This document shows, piece after piece, positions 17,708-25,842 of a stretch of DNA of 64,000 bases. Position 1 is the stretch's first letter, and each line of letters starts with the position of its first letter. The stretch comes from Marinagarivorans algicola. Its GTDB lineage: Bacteria > Pseudomonadota > Gammaproteobacteria > Pseudomonadales > Cellvibrionaceae. The notes below the pieces were generated by a model, which was given only the letters and a program-made list of their open reading frames with translations, searched no databases and had not been told where the DNA came from. Location of the stretch: assembly GCF_001292705.1 (NCBI RefSeq), contig NZ_LGAK01000023.1, positions 20,437-84,436 on the forward strand, written 5' to 3'. The translations under genes were made by a program, and so were the position numbers.

Positions 17708-19075
17708 TTGGTAGCCTTTTTTTGCAAACGCTTGCTTCACATGGCGTTGTTAATTTTTTTGAGTGTTAGTAGTGTAACATCCAGTTATGCCAAAGATTGG
17801 GCATATACCGTCAGGCCCAATGATACGCTGTGGGATCTCTGCTTGACCTATACTACGCAAAAAAACTGCTGGTTAACGATTGGTGAATATAATGGTGTGA
17901 GTTACCCGCCTTCACTAGCGCCGGGCACGCGTATTAAGTTTCCTGTTGGGTGGTTAAAAGTGCAACCGGTACCCGCTGTCATTATGTTTGTGGTCGGCGA
18001 GGTGCAGTTGACTCTACCCAGCGGGGAGCTAAAGCCGGCGCAGATTGATGATAAACTTACGATGGGTGCTGAAGTTAAGGTGTCGTCACAAAGCAGTGTG
18101 ACACTCAAATTTGCCGATGGAGCGTTGCTGGTTGTAGAAGAGAATTCGCATATCGTGATGGACACCCTCACCCAGCATCAAGGTACTGGTATGGTCAATA
18201 CGCAATTAAATTTGCTGTCGGGTGCGGCCAAATCGCGTGTGCCAAAGCGTCAGCCAAGATCGAATTTTAGTGTTTCGACCCCCTCAGCAATTGCTGCGGT
18301 GCGCGGTACCGAATTTAGAGTAAGTACCAGTGAGGGGCAAATGCAAGGAGAGGTTTTTGAGGGGCTTGTGAACATTGCAAAGCCGCATAATGCCAGTCTT
18401 GCAGCACGCAAAAACAATACGGTACTTCAAGCCGTTGATGTGGAAAAACAATACGGTCTTAGCGTTAAAAAAAATGAAGTGCTAGGCTCGCCTATCGCGT
18501 TATTGCCAGCAGTCACTTGGGTAACTGCGATTAACGATGTTCATCTTCCCTATACTCTATTGTGGAATGCACAGCCCAAAGCCAGCCGTTACAAAGTTGA
18601 GCTATTAGTATCAGATAAAACAGAAGAAGTCATTTCTAGCCATTATCAGGTAGGCCACACGTGGTTGTTACCGATTGAGCAGAATCAGTGTTTTACAGTA
18701 CGTGTTAGTGCAATAGATGCATTTAATTTACAAGGCATGCCTGCGGTTCGTCATTTATGTGCCGCTAAGCCTTTAGCTGCCATCAAGCAACTTGCACTCA
18801 ATGATAATCAGTTGCAGTGGCCGTCTATTGAGCACGCTAATATGTATCGCATAGAGGGTAGTGTCGATAGCGATTTTTCATCCCCCATTCTCATTGATTA
18901 TACTTGTCAAACCACTTATCAATTAACAGATGAGGAAAAAGGCTTATATATTCGTGTGATTGCTGTTGATGAGCAAGGCCGCATAGGTTTAGCTGGCACG
19001 CAAGTTCAGGTTAAACAAGCTGGCCCTCAGGGTATGATTGCGACTATTTTATTTATGCTTATGTTGGCGCTGTAA
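17708..19075 (+). CDS. Periplasmic LysM and FecR domain protein
   Basis: A 455-residue exported protein. The TTG start is chosen because AGGGG lies about seven bases upstream and a signal peptide (LLHMALLIFLSVSSVTSSYA) follows directly. A LysM domain (about residues 33-85) starts YTVRPNDTLWDLC and would bind peptidoglycan. A FecR-type domain (about 95-215) includes LKFADGALLVVEENSH and STPSAIAAVRGTEFRVST. Two repeats in the second half look like fibronectin-type or similar beta modules, and the protein ends in a hydrophobic stretch (MIATILFMLMLAL) that could anchor it. The CHASE2 kinase begins eight bases after the stop, so the two are surely co-expressed. Its likely role is as a periplasmic sensor or ligand for that kinase. 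Confidence 0.85.
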   Translation: MVAFFCKRLLHMALLIFLSVSSVTSSYAKDWAYTVRPNDTLWDLCLTYTTQKNCWLTIGEYNGVSYPPSLAPGTRIKFPVGWLKVQPVPAVIMFVVGEVQLTLPSGELKPAQIDDKLTMGAEVKVSSQSSVTLKFADGALLVVEENSHIVMDTLTQHQGTGMVNTQLNLLSGAAKSRVPKRQPRSNFSVSTPSAIAAVRGTEFRVSTSEGQMQGEVFEGLVNIAKPHNASLAARKNNTVLQAVDVEKQYGLSVKKNEVLGSPIALLPAVTWVTAINDVHLPYTLLWNAQPKASRYKVELLVSDKTEEVISSHYQVGHTWLLPIEQNQCFTVRVSAIDAFNLQGMPAVRHLCAAKPLAAIKQLALNDNQLQWPSIEHANMYRIEGSVDSDFSSPILIDYTCQTTYQLTDEEKGLYIRVIAVDEQGRIGLAGTQVQVKQAGPQGMIATILFMLMLAL

Positions 19076-19083
19076 TCAACCGT

Positions 19084-21474
19084 ATGTTTTTGTTAAAGCA
19101 ATGGGGCAGTAGAGTTTTATTACCTATCGTGCTGGCGGCTTTAGCAGTATTGGCTTATGAGCGGCAGTGGCTATTAAGTATTGACTATCTTTTATATGAT
19201 TCTGCACAGCAGTGGCGCAAGCCAACTGTGTTAACAGATAGTGTCATTATTGCCATTGACGAGCAGAGTATTGCGAGTATTGGGCGCTGGCCTTGGTCTC
19301 GTGATGTGCATGCGCAATTAATTAATCAACTTTATGATAGTGGCTCAAAAGCTGTTTATTTTGATGTATTGTTTTCGGATGCAAGTATATCCAGTGAAGA
19401 TTTAGCGTTAGCTGCAGCTATTGATCGGCATGGGCAGGTTATATTGCCTATGACGATTGAACCGCTAGGGGACCAAGGGCAATTGATCGAGGTGGTGCCC
19501 GCGATGACCTTTTATGAGCCAGCTAAAGCCATAGGTCATGCGCATATTAATTGTGACTTTGATGGTGTATGCCGCTCGTTATATTTGCGCGAAGGGGTTG
19601 GACAACCTCGGTGGCCACATCTTAGTGCCGCTCTGTGGCCGTTCACGCAAAATACAGTGGGAGCACGTGCCTTACCTGCTGAGCGTTTATCAGCGCTATT
19701 GATTTATCGTGACTTTCATAATTTTATTCCCTTTAGCCCTGCAGACAGTGTCCCTAAAATATCCTATATCGATGTGCTTGAAGGGCGTATACCGACTAAT
19801 TTTTTGGCAGGTAAAACTATTTTTATCGGTGCGACGGCAGCCGGTGTACACGATATATTAACAACGCCAGTAGGGCGCTTACCCGGCGTTGAAATCACGG
19901 CTTTGATATATCATCATTTATATCAGGGTACTTTAATTCAATTATACGAAGGGCGCTTGAGTGCACTGTTGCTGGGGGCTTTGCTAGTGCTTTTTTTGGC
20001 GGGTATATCCGTGCTCTCGTCATCGAAGTTATTGCTTGGGGTTAGCGCGCTACTGCTAGTAGAGTCTAGCGTGGCTTTTTATTTGTTGGTGGTTTGGAAT
20101 AGATGGTTGCCAGTAGCGCCGTTATTAATGGCCACTCTATTATTTTACCCATTATGGAGTTGGTTGAGATTAGAGTTGGCGATGCGTTATTTAAAGCGTT
20201 CATTACTGGCTCATCAGCGTAAGAGCCCGCCAAGTATTCGATTAGTTGAGCACTTTAATGTTCAGCCTTCAAAGCCTCATTGGCTGGTTGCATCAGACAC
20301 CGTAGCATTAACTATTGAGCAGCTAGAAGCCATTTCACTCAAGCAAGAAGTTTCTTACAATCTTTTACAGCAAAGTATGTCGGGTTTACAAGAGGGCTGC
20401 ATTATATTCAGTAATCAAGGCTGCTGTTTTTTAGTGAATACCTTGGCTACGGCATGGCTACCTCGTTGGCATAGCGAGAGTATTTTTGATATTGAGCACA
20501 GCTTGAATATTCATGTGGAATCTTGGGCTGTGCTTATTCATGATACTTTTAACCAGCAAGAGACATTGTGCTGTGCTGCCGAAGCGCTAGTACCTGATGA
20601 GGCAGGTTTGCTCGCGAGTTATTTTTTACAGTTGCAGCATTGTAAAATACAGCTAGAGGGCAAAAGTAAGCCTGTGACTGTAGGTGTTTTAACGTTAACA
20701 GATATTTCTGAATTAAAAGCTAGTGAGCGTTTACGTGAAGAAACATTAAATTTCATCTCACATGATTTGCGCTCACCATTAGTCTCGATCATTTCTTTAA
20801 TCAAGCATCATCGTGAGATGTTCACTGTTAACGACCAAGATGATCACGCATTGACTGACTTGTTGGCAAAGATTGAGCGCTACGCCAATCGTAATTTAGC
20901 TTATTCCGAAAGCCTGTTGCAGCTTAATCGCGCAGAGCAACTGTCAGTTAATCAAGCGGTATTGTGTGATTTATTAGCCGTATGTGAAGATGCTTATGAG
21001 CAAGTATTACCCTTTGCGCGCGAACATCATTGCCCGTTAATCTGTGAGTTTGATGAGCATGAATTTTGGTTAGATGGTGATTATGAGTTATTGCAGCGCG
21101 CAGTAGTAAACTTATTAACTAATGCCGTGAAATATGGTGCTTCTACACGTGGTGTGATTTTGTCTTTAGCGCTCACAGCTGCTCATGCCAATAGCGCCCA
21201 GCCGCAGCAAGAGGGTGTGAATGATAGCGGGGGTGAGTTAATTGCTCTGACGGTGCAAGATTTTGGTATAGGCATGACATTAGCTCAACAAGCTCACGCA
21301 TTTGAGCGATTTACACGCGATGCTTCGGCCTCAGAGGGAGCAGGGCTTGGGCTATACTTTATAAAGACAGTAGTTCAGAATCATTTAGGGCAGCTGCAAT
21401 TGCGCAGCGAGCTTAATGCAGGCTGTATAATTACGTGCCTATTCCCGCTTAAAAAACTGACTTTTATGGATTGA
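19084..21474 (+). CDS. CHASE2 domain sensor histidine kinase
   Basis: A 796-residue membrane kinase. Order: TM helix (10-30), extracytoplasmic CHASE2 domain (about 35-290) with IIAIDEQSIASIGRWPWSRD and FIGATAAGVHD, three TM helices (about 297-365), a PAS-like cytoplasmic region (about 420-545), HisKA with the phosphorylated His at residue 560 (FISHDLRSPLVSI), and an HATPase domain with NLLTNAVKYG, DFGIGM and GAGLGLYFIK. CHASE2 domains often occur in proteins encoded beside FecR-type proteins, as here. It follows the LysM-FecR gene by eight bases. The probable partner regulator is the OmpR-type gene at 16709. The signal sensed is unknown. Confidence 0.93.
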   Translation: MFLLKQWGSRVLLPIVLAALAVLAYERQWLLSIDYLLYDSAQQWRKPTVLTDSVIIAIDEQSIASIGRWPWSRDVHAQLINQLYDSGSKAVYFDVLFSDASISSEDLALAAAIDRHGQVILPMTIEPLGDQGQLIEVVPAMTFYEPAKAIGHAHINCDFDGVCRSLYLREGVGQPRWPHLSAALWPFTQNTVGARALPAERLSALLIYRDFHNFIPFSPADSVPKISYIDVLEGRIPTNFLAGKTIFIGATAAGVHDILTTPVGRLPGVEITALIYHHLYQGTLIQLYEGRLSALLLGALLVLFLAGISVLSSSKLLLGVSALLLVESSVAFYLLVVWNRWLPVAPLLMATLLFYPLWSWLRLELAMRYLKRSLLAHQRKSPPSIRLVEHFNVQPSKPHWLVASDTVALTIEQLEAISLKQEVSYNLLQQSMSGLQEGCIIFSNQGCCFLVNTLATAWLPRWHSESIFDIEHSLNIHVESWAVLIHDTFNQQETLCCAAEALVPDEAGLLASYFLQLQHCKIQLEGKSKPVTVGVLTLTDISELKASERLREETLNFISHDLRSPLVSIISLIKHHREMFTVNDQDDHALTDLLAKIERYANRNLAYSESLLQLNRAEQLSVNQAVLCDLLAVCEDAYEQVLPFAREHHCPLICEFDEHEFWLDGDYELLQRAVVNLLTNAVKYGASTRGVILSLALTAAHANSAQPQQEGVNDSGGELIALTVQDFGIGMTLAQQAHAFERFTRDASASEGAGLGLYFIKTVVQNHLGQLQLRSELNAGCIITCLFPLKKLTFMD

Positions 21475-21806
21475 GTCCAATTATTGAGTGCCTCCCTTAA
21501 TTATATTTATTGCTGTCGTTAGCGTATTATTATGTGCTTTATCATGGCGACCATTATAACTTCTTGCCCAAGTATGTATGCGAATATAGATTGAGTTGTG
21601 TACACATCGGCAGCTCTAAGGTTGCCTGCAACTACAACTACAACTACAACTACAACTACAACTAAAAGGCTACACGATTGCCTCTCTTATAGACTCACAC
21701 TTTGGTGCTTGTCATTGGGTGATTTTACAACGTTTTACACACTTTATTGTGAGTATTGTCCACAATAGCGCAACGATTAAACATGCACTATTTAATGGAA
21801 GTACCT
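21475..21806. other. Upstream region of the OmpA-like gene
   Basis: About 330 bases that carry the CAACTA microsatellite (listed separately) and must contain the promoter of the OmpA-like gene. No other structure was recognised. Confidence 0.5.
21629..21664. repeat. Hexanucleotide microsatellite, six CAACTA units
   Basis: Six perfect tandem copies of CAACTA lie about 140 bases upstream of the OmpA-like start codon. They are outside coding sequence, so slippage would change promoter or leader spacing in six-base steps rather than a reading frame. Confidence 0.95.
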
Positions 21807-22955
21807 ATGATTTCAACTTCAAATACCCTCACACGAATTCAAAAGCGTAAGCTAATTGCCGTTATGGTTCTTATTACACTCGGCTCAGATGCTGCCATGA
21901 GTGAAGGCTTGCATGATGGCGCAGGCTTCACCCTTACACCCGCTATTGGGCGTCATACACATGAGAGTAGTAAAGTTGGTTTAGATGATAGTAATACTGT
22001 GAGCCTGGGCGCGGGCTACCAATTTGCTAGCCCTTGGGCGGCAGAGCTTACCTACCTTGCCAGCAAGCCAAACTTTAACCAGTCAAGCGAAGAAGCCGAT
22101 GAAGAGCATTTGCGTTTAGATGCACTTTATTACTTAGACCGCACCGATAAAACTCAGCTTTACAGTGTTATGGGGGCAGGCGTTAGCGAGCTAACTTATA
22201 ATGGCTCAAAAATCGATGACACCCTTGTTAATGCGGGCATTGGTATTAAACATGCCTTTAGCGATATTGTTGCGCTGCGCTCAGACATCCGTCTTATTCA
22301 TCATCTTGATGAGCACGCCACGCAAGGTGCCTTCAATTTAGGCTTAAGTTTTTTAATTGGCGGTAAAGCACCTGCCAAACCTATCAAAAATACCGACGCT
22401 GATCATGACGGCGTGGCTGACCGTTTAGATAGCTGTCCAGGTACTGCAAGCGGCGTTGTTGTCGATAGTACGGGTTGCCCTTCCTTCATTGATGTTGATA
22501 AAGATGGCGTGAATGACAGCCAAGATAACTGCCCTGATACCAAAGCTGGCGCAAAAGTCGACAATAAAGGTTGTTATGTATTATTAAGTGAGGATCGTAC
22601 GGTAACCTTGAAATTACAGTTTGCTAATAATGCTGCCACAGTGCTTAATCCTAACGATACACAAATTACTTCACTGGCTAAATTTATGCGCGAATACCCT
22701 AAAAGTCAGGTGGTTATTAAGGGGTATACCGATGATCGCGGCAGTGAAGGTTATAACTTACAGTTGTCACAAAAGCGTGCTGAAGCAGTAGCTGTTTTAT
22801 TAACCGAGAACGGTATTAGTGCTAATCGTGTTACGGCTCGTGGCTTAGGTGAAGCTTCGCCTGTTGCTGACAATGCCACAGCAGAAGGTCGCGCACAAAA
22901 TAGACGTGTTGAAGCTGTGGTTAGCGCTACAATTCAAGTTCCACAAGCTAAATAG
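21807..22955 (+). CDS. OmpA-like outer-membrane protein with TSP3-type calcium repeats
   Basis: A 382-residue protein starting at 21807, where GGAAG precedes the ATG; an upstream in-frame start would add 17 non-signal residues. Order: signal peptide (about 1-33), an OprF/OmpA-type eight-stranded barrel (about 35-185), a linker with two TSP3-like Asp-rich motifs (DADHDGVADRLDSCPG and DVDKDGVNDSQDNCPD), and an OmpA C-terminal peptidoglycan-binding domain with VVIKGYTDDRGSEGYNLQLS and NRRVEAVV. It would link outer membrane and cell wall. It follows the kinase gene on the same strand after 332 bases and could be an output of that signalling block. Confidence 0.92.
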   Translation: MISTSNTLTRIQKRKLIAVMVLITLGSDAAMSEGLHDGAGFTLTPAIGRHTHESSKVGLDDSNTVSLGAGYQFASPWAAELTYLASKPNFNQSSEEADEEHLRLDALYYLDRTDKTQLYSVMGAGVSELTYNGSKIDDTLVNAGIGIKHAFSDIVALRSDIRLIHHLDEHATQGAFNLGLSFLIGGKAPAKPIKNTDADHDGVADRLDSCPGTASGVVVDSTGCPSFIDVDKDGVNDSQDNCPDTKAGAKVDNKGCYVLLSEDRTVTLKLQFANNAATVLNPNDTQITSLAKFMREYPKSQVVIKGYTDDRGSEGYNLQLSQKRAEAVAVLLTENGISANRVTARGLGEASPVADNATAEGRAQNRRVEAVVSATIQVPQAK

Positions 22956-22972
22956 TGAGTGGCACATAGATC

Positions 22973-23010
22973 ACGAATAGGTGATTATAAGTCCGTAGTG
23001 ACCTATTCGT
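22973..23010 (+). terminator. Hairpin after the OmpA-like gene
   Basis: Arms ACGAATAGGT (22973-22982) and ACCTATTCGT (23001-23010) are perfectly complementary, followed by AAAATC rather than a T-tract. It is probably the 3' end of the OmpA transcript, although it lies only 30 bases before the MscS start. Confidence 0.5.
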
Positions 23011-23039
23011 AAAATCAACCTCCCTATGAGAATAAAAAT

Positions 23040-23861
23040 ATGAATGAGAATATTCAAGGCTTAATTGATAAGGCCCCCGAAATAATCATGACTTATGGCA
23101 TGAAAATCATTTTAGCATTTGCTGTTTACCTTATTGGTAAGTGGGTTGCTAAAGCAGTTGCGAGTCTACTTGAAAAGGGAATGGCTTCGCGTAAAGTTGA
23201 TGCAACTATTATTAGTTTTACTAAAAATATTGTATATTATGCAATGTTTACCATGGTTATTATTGCTGCTCTTGGGCAATTGGGTGTGCAAACGGCATCT
23301 TTTGTTGCAATTATTGGTGCGGCAGGTTTAGCTATAGGTTTTGCATTGCAGGGTTCTTTAGCCAATTTTGCTGCAGGTGTGTTGTTGATTTTATTCCGCC
23401 CATTTAAATTGGGAGATTTTGTTGAGGCTGGTGGTGCTTCTGGTGTTGTTAAAGATGTTTCGATATTTTCGACGATTCTAACAACAGGTGATAATAAGAC
23501 AGTGACTATTTCTAATGCTTCTGTCATGGGCGGTAATATTACTAATTATTCTACTCAACCTGAGCGCCGTGTTGATTTTACTGTAGGTGTAGGGTATGGC
23601 GCAGATTTAAACTTAGTACGTAAAGAGCTTGAAGCAATTGCCAACTCAGATGATCGAGTACTAATCGATAAAGGCATCACGATTGGTGTAGCCGAGCTGG
23701 CAGATTCATCGGTTAACTTTGCCTTCCGTATATGGACGAAAACCGAAAATTATTGGCCTTTATATTTTTCTACAAATGAGCAAATTAAACTTCGATTTGA
23801 TCAGGCCGGTATTGAAATACCCTTTCCTCAAATGGACGTGCATGTCTCTAAAGAAAACTAA
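23040..23861 (+). CDS. Small-conductance mechanosensitive channel (MscS, short form)
   Basis: A 273-residue channel of the E. coli MscS size (286). Three N-terminal helices are visible: about residues 17-40, 60-80 and the pore-lining helix around 90-125 with GAAGLAIGFALQGSLANFAAG, whose Gly/Ala packing is diagnostic. The beta domain (RPFKLGDFVEAGGASGVVKD) and alpha-beta domain ending in EIPFPQMDVHV follow. It would release solutes during hypo-osmotic shock. It is the first of three MscS-family genes in this window. Confidence 0.95.
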   Translation: MNENIQGLIDKAPEIIMTYGMKIILAFAVYLIGKWVAKAVASLLEKGMASRKVDATIISFTKNIVYYAMFTMVIIAALGQLGVQTASFVAIIGAAGLAIGFALQGSLANFAAGVLLILFRPFKLGDFVEAGGASGVVKDVSIFSTILTTGDNKTVTISNASVMGGNITNYSTQPERRVDFTVGVGYGADLNLVRKELEAIANSDDRVLIDKGITIGVAELADSSVNFAFRIWTKTENYWPLYFSTNEQIKLRFDQAGIEIPFPQMDVHVSKEN

Positions 23862-23918
23862 TCTAGAGCGATACTAAGCACTTATATAGTGTCGTACCCC
23901 AGTATGGATACGCCGGGT

Positions 23919-23945
23919 ATTGACTTTGCGGGGCGCAAAGTCAAT
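23919..23945. terminator. Strong hairpin after the MscS gene
   Basis: Arms ATTGACTTTGCG (23919-23930) and CGCAAAGTCAAT (23934-23945) form a perfect 12-base stem with a GGG loop, about 60 bases past the stop codon. No T-tract follows. A second, weaker hairpin (GATGACTT/AAAGTCATC) lies at 23958-23982. Confidence 0.6.
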
Positions 23946-24218
23946 TAATACGAGTCGCAGATGACTTGAATACTTAAAGTCATCACTCATTGATGTCAAT
24001 TTAGTCCTCTTAATAGTTACAAAAGGACCGCTTTATGGATTTTTATTGGTTCTAATGAGTGCTGGGTTTAAAGTACTTGTTAAATTTATGCTTTTAGCTG
24101 TATGTTTACCGTGATATATTTTGTTTGGTGTTAATACTCAGGTTTCCGCTGTAACTCTTATTTAGTAAGGGCTAAGGGTTGCAGCGGTTTTTATTAATAT
24201 TTCATATGTGGAATTCTT

Positions 24219-24467
24219 ATGACTTATATATCAATAGATGGCGAAAAGTATGAAAAAGAACTGTTGGATTTGGTTCAAGATTATACCGCAGAGCAAGGTG
24301 CTCGTGAACTCTCGCAAGACGATGTATGGGACCTTATTACATCTGTTAAAGAGGGCGTTAGAGTGTCCGATATTGAGAAAAAAACCTTATTATTTATTCG
24401 AGAAAATTTTTTGTTTAACCAAGATGCTGCTAGACTTTTTGATGAGACAGTTGCCGAGCTTAAATAA
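24219..24467 (+). CDS. Small acidic protein of unknown function
   Basis: 82 residues, not recognised. It is hydrophilic, rich in Asp and Glu and predicted helical in style (DGEKYEKELLDLVQDYTAEQ; SDIEKKTLLFIRENFLFNQD), with no signal peptide, Cys motif or membrane segment. The start has a weak GGAA upstream. The amino-acid composition looks like a real protein, but a neighbouring frame is also open over part of the same stretch. No functional neighbour exists: an MscS gene lies upstream and a long empty stretch downstream. Confidence 0.6.
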   Translation: MTYISIDGEKYEKELLDLVQDYTAEQGARELSQDDVWDLITSVKEGVRVSDIEKKTLLFIRENFLFNQDAARLFDETVAELK

Positions 24468-25842
24468 GATTGAACTTGCACATCCCGTTCAATGAATATC
24501 TTATATAACGCCCAGTCTTTCAATTATAGTTTGATTGGGCCCCTCACATGCCCCTCCATAGCGTTCTTTTTTCTCTTATACGGTAATCTTTATTCAATCC
24601 GTGTTGGTATTATTGCCCTTGATTCAATAGTGCTGCCTCTGTATTGACTTTAGTGTTGCCTGTATTATTTGCTGAGCCTTAATCGTGCTTTTTCATTTAA
24701 AGTCTAGCTGGCCTACAGGCTCTTATGCTTGATTACGCAATCAGTGATTGTTAGCTTCATTAAGCATACCCTTATTATCTTAATCTTGTTAGTTAAATTA
24801 TTGCTGTAGCCGATCTTTAGAAGAGCGGGTTCGCCTAGCTATAAAAACTGTATGCTCATATTGCTTGAGTGGCTTAGTCAATAATCCATTATCATGCCGT
24901 TTCGATATTCATCGTCATATATAAATATGTTGTATTGCGATTAAATTTGTCTAGCGCGGAGTTAGTGATATTAGTAGATGTTATGCTTATAAAAAAATGT
25001 TATCCCCATAAGTGATAGGCTCTCATTAAAAATTATCACGATTGATGAAATGGTTTAGTTATAATTTTTTTAAATTTAATTATTTTATGAATTGACTGCT
25101 GATAAATAAAATTTTAATTATTAGTCATTATTTCTCTCCTTCTCTACCAAAAAATATTTGTATGGTAATTTCCATTTTACCGATTCGAAGTCTGCATTGC
25201 TTCATTCTAATATTTTTCTATTTTAGTTAATGTAATTGGGTTGTTGGTATTGATTATAGTGTGATATAGCCAATCATGCGTCGCTGTCTTAGTGGGAACT
25301 ATAGTAGTCCTGCTTGTTGTCATATTGGCAATTACTATGACTTTGCTTTTTTGATGCTAATGTATTGGGGGTATTGGGTGAAGTAAAACAGAATATTGTT
25401 AGGCATACTACAGTTTGGCGGTGGATATCGTAAATTTGACGGTAATATGATAGATTTTTTGGTATTCTCGTTTTATTTTGATTACGCATTCATAATTCTA
25501 GTGAGCAAAGAATTTATACTTTGTAATATCAATAAGATCTTTAATTAAGATTAGTTAATTTTATTTGTAATGTTTAGGTGATTAATCTAAGATTTGGGCT
25601 TTAATCAATAAAACTTAGCTCCTCAGCAGAAGCGCTCGAAAAAGTATCCATATATTTTAAGTATTGTTAGAGATTTTGTTGTCCTTAAAGGTAGATCTTT
25701 TAAAGTCAAGCCTTTTAAAGTCAAACAGAGGTCAAGTTCAATAGAGGGTGTAACGACTCATGCGATTTCGAGCATGAATCGTGCTACTTTGAAATATCAA
25801 CAGTCAATGACTTTGTGCATATAACTAATTGGGGATAAAAAT
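24468..25842. other. Long AT-rich gene-free stretch upstream of the TPP-enzyme operon
   Basis: Nearly 1.4 kb without a credible gene on either strand; the few short open frames have no ribosome site or recognisable content. It is visibly more AT-rich than the flanks, with many A/T runs between about 24960 and 25600. An imperfect hairpin (GCCCA/TGGGC) near 24510-24540 may end the small upstream gene. A 15-base-period direct repeat lies at 25697-25725. The stretch may be a long leader, a regulatory region or a decayed insertion; no protein remnant was recognised. Confidence 0.45.
25697..25725. promoter_or_regulatory. Direct repeat upstream of the TPP-enzyme gene, possible operator
   Basis: CTTTTAAAGTCAA occurs at 25697 and again at 25712, a period of 15 bases, about 120 bases before the start codon. 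A further partial match, GGTCAAG, follows at 25730. Repeated half-sites at this distance suggest a regulator-binding site, but no regulator is encoded nearby. Confidence 0.4.

Noticed and set aside
17442..17714. 90-codon open frame between the response regulator and LysM-FecR gene
   Set aside because: No ribosome site, Cys/Tyr/Ile-rich implausible protein and overlap with the start of the LysM-FecR gene.
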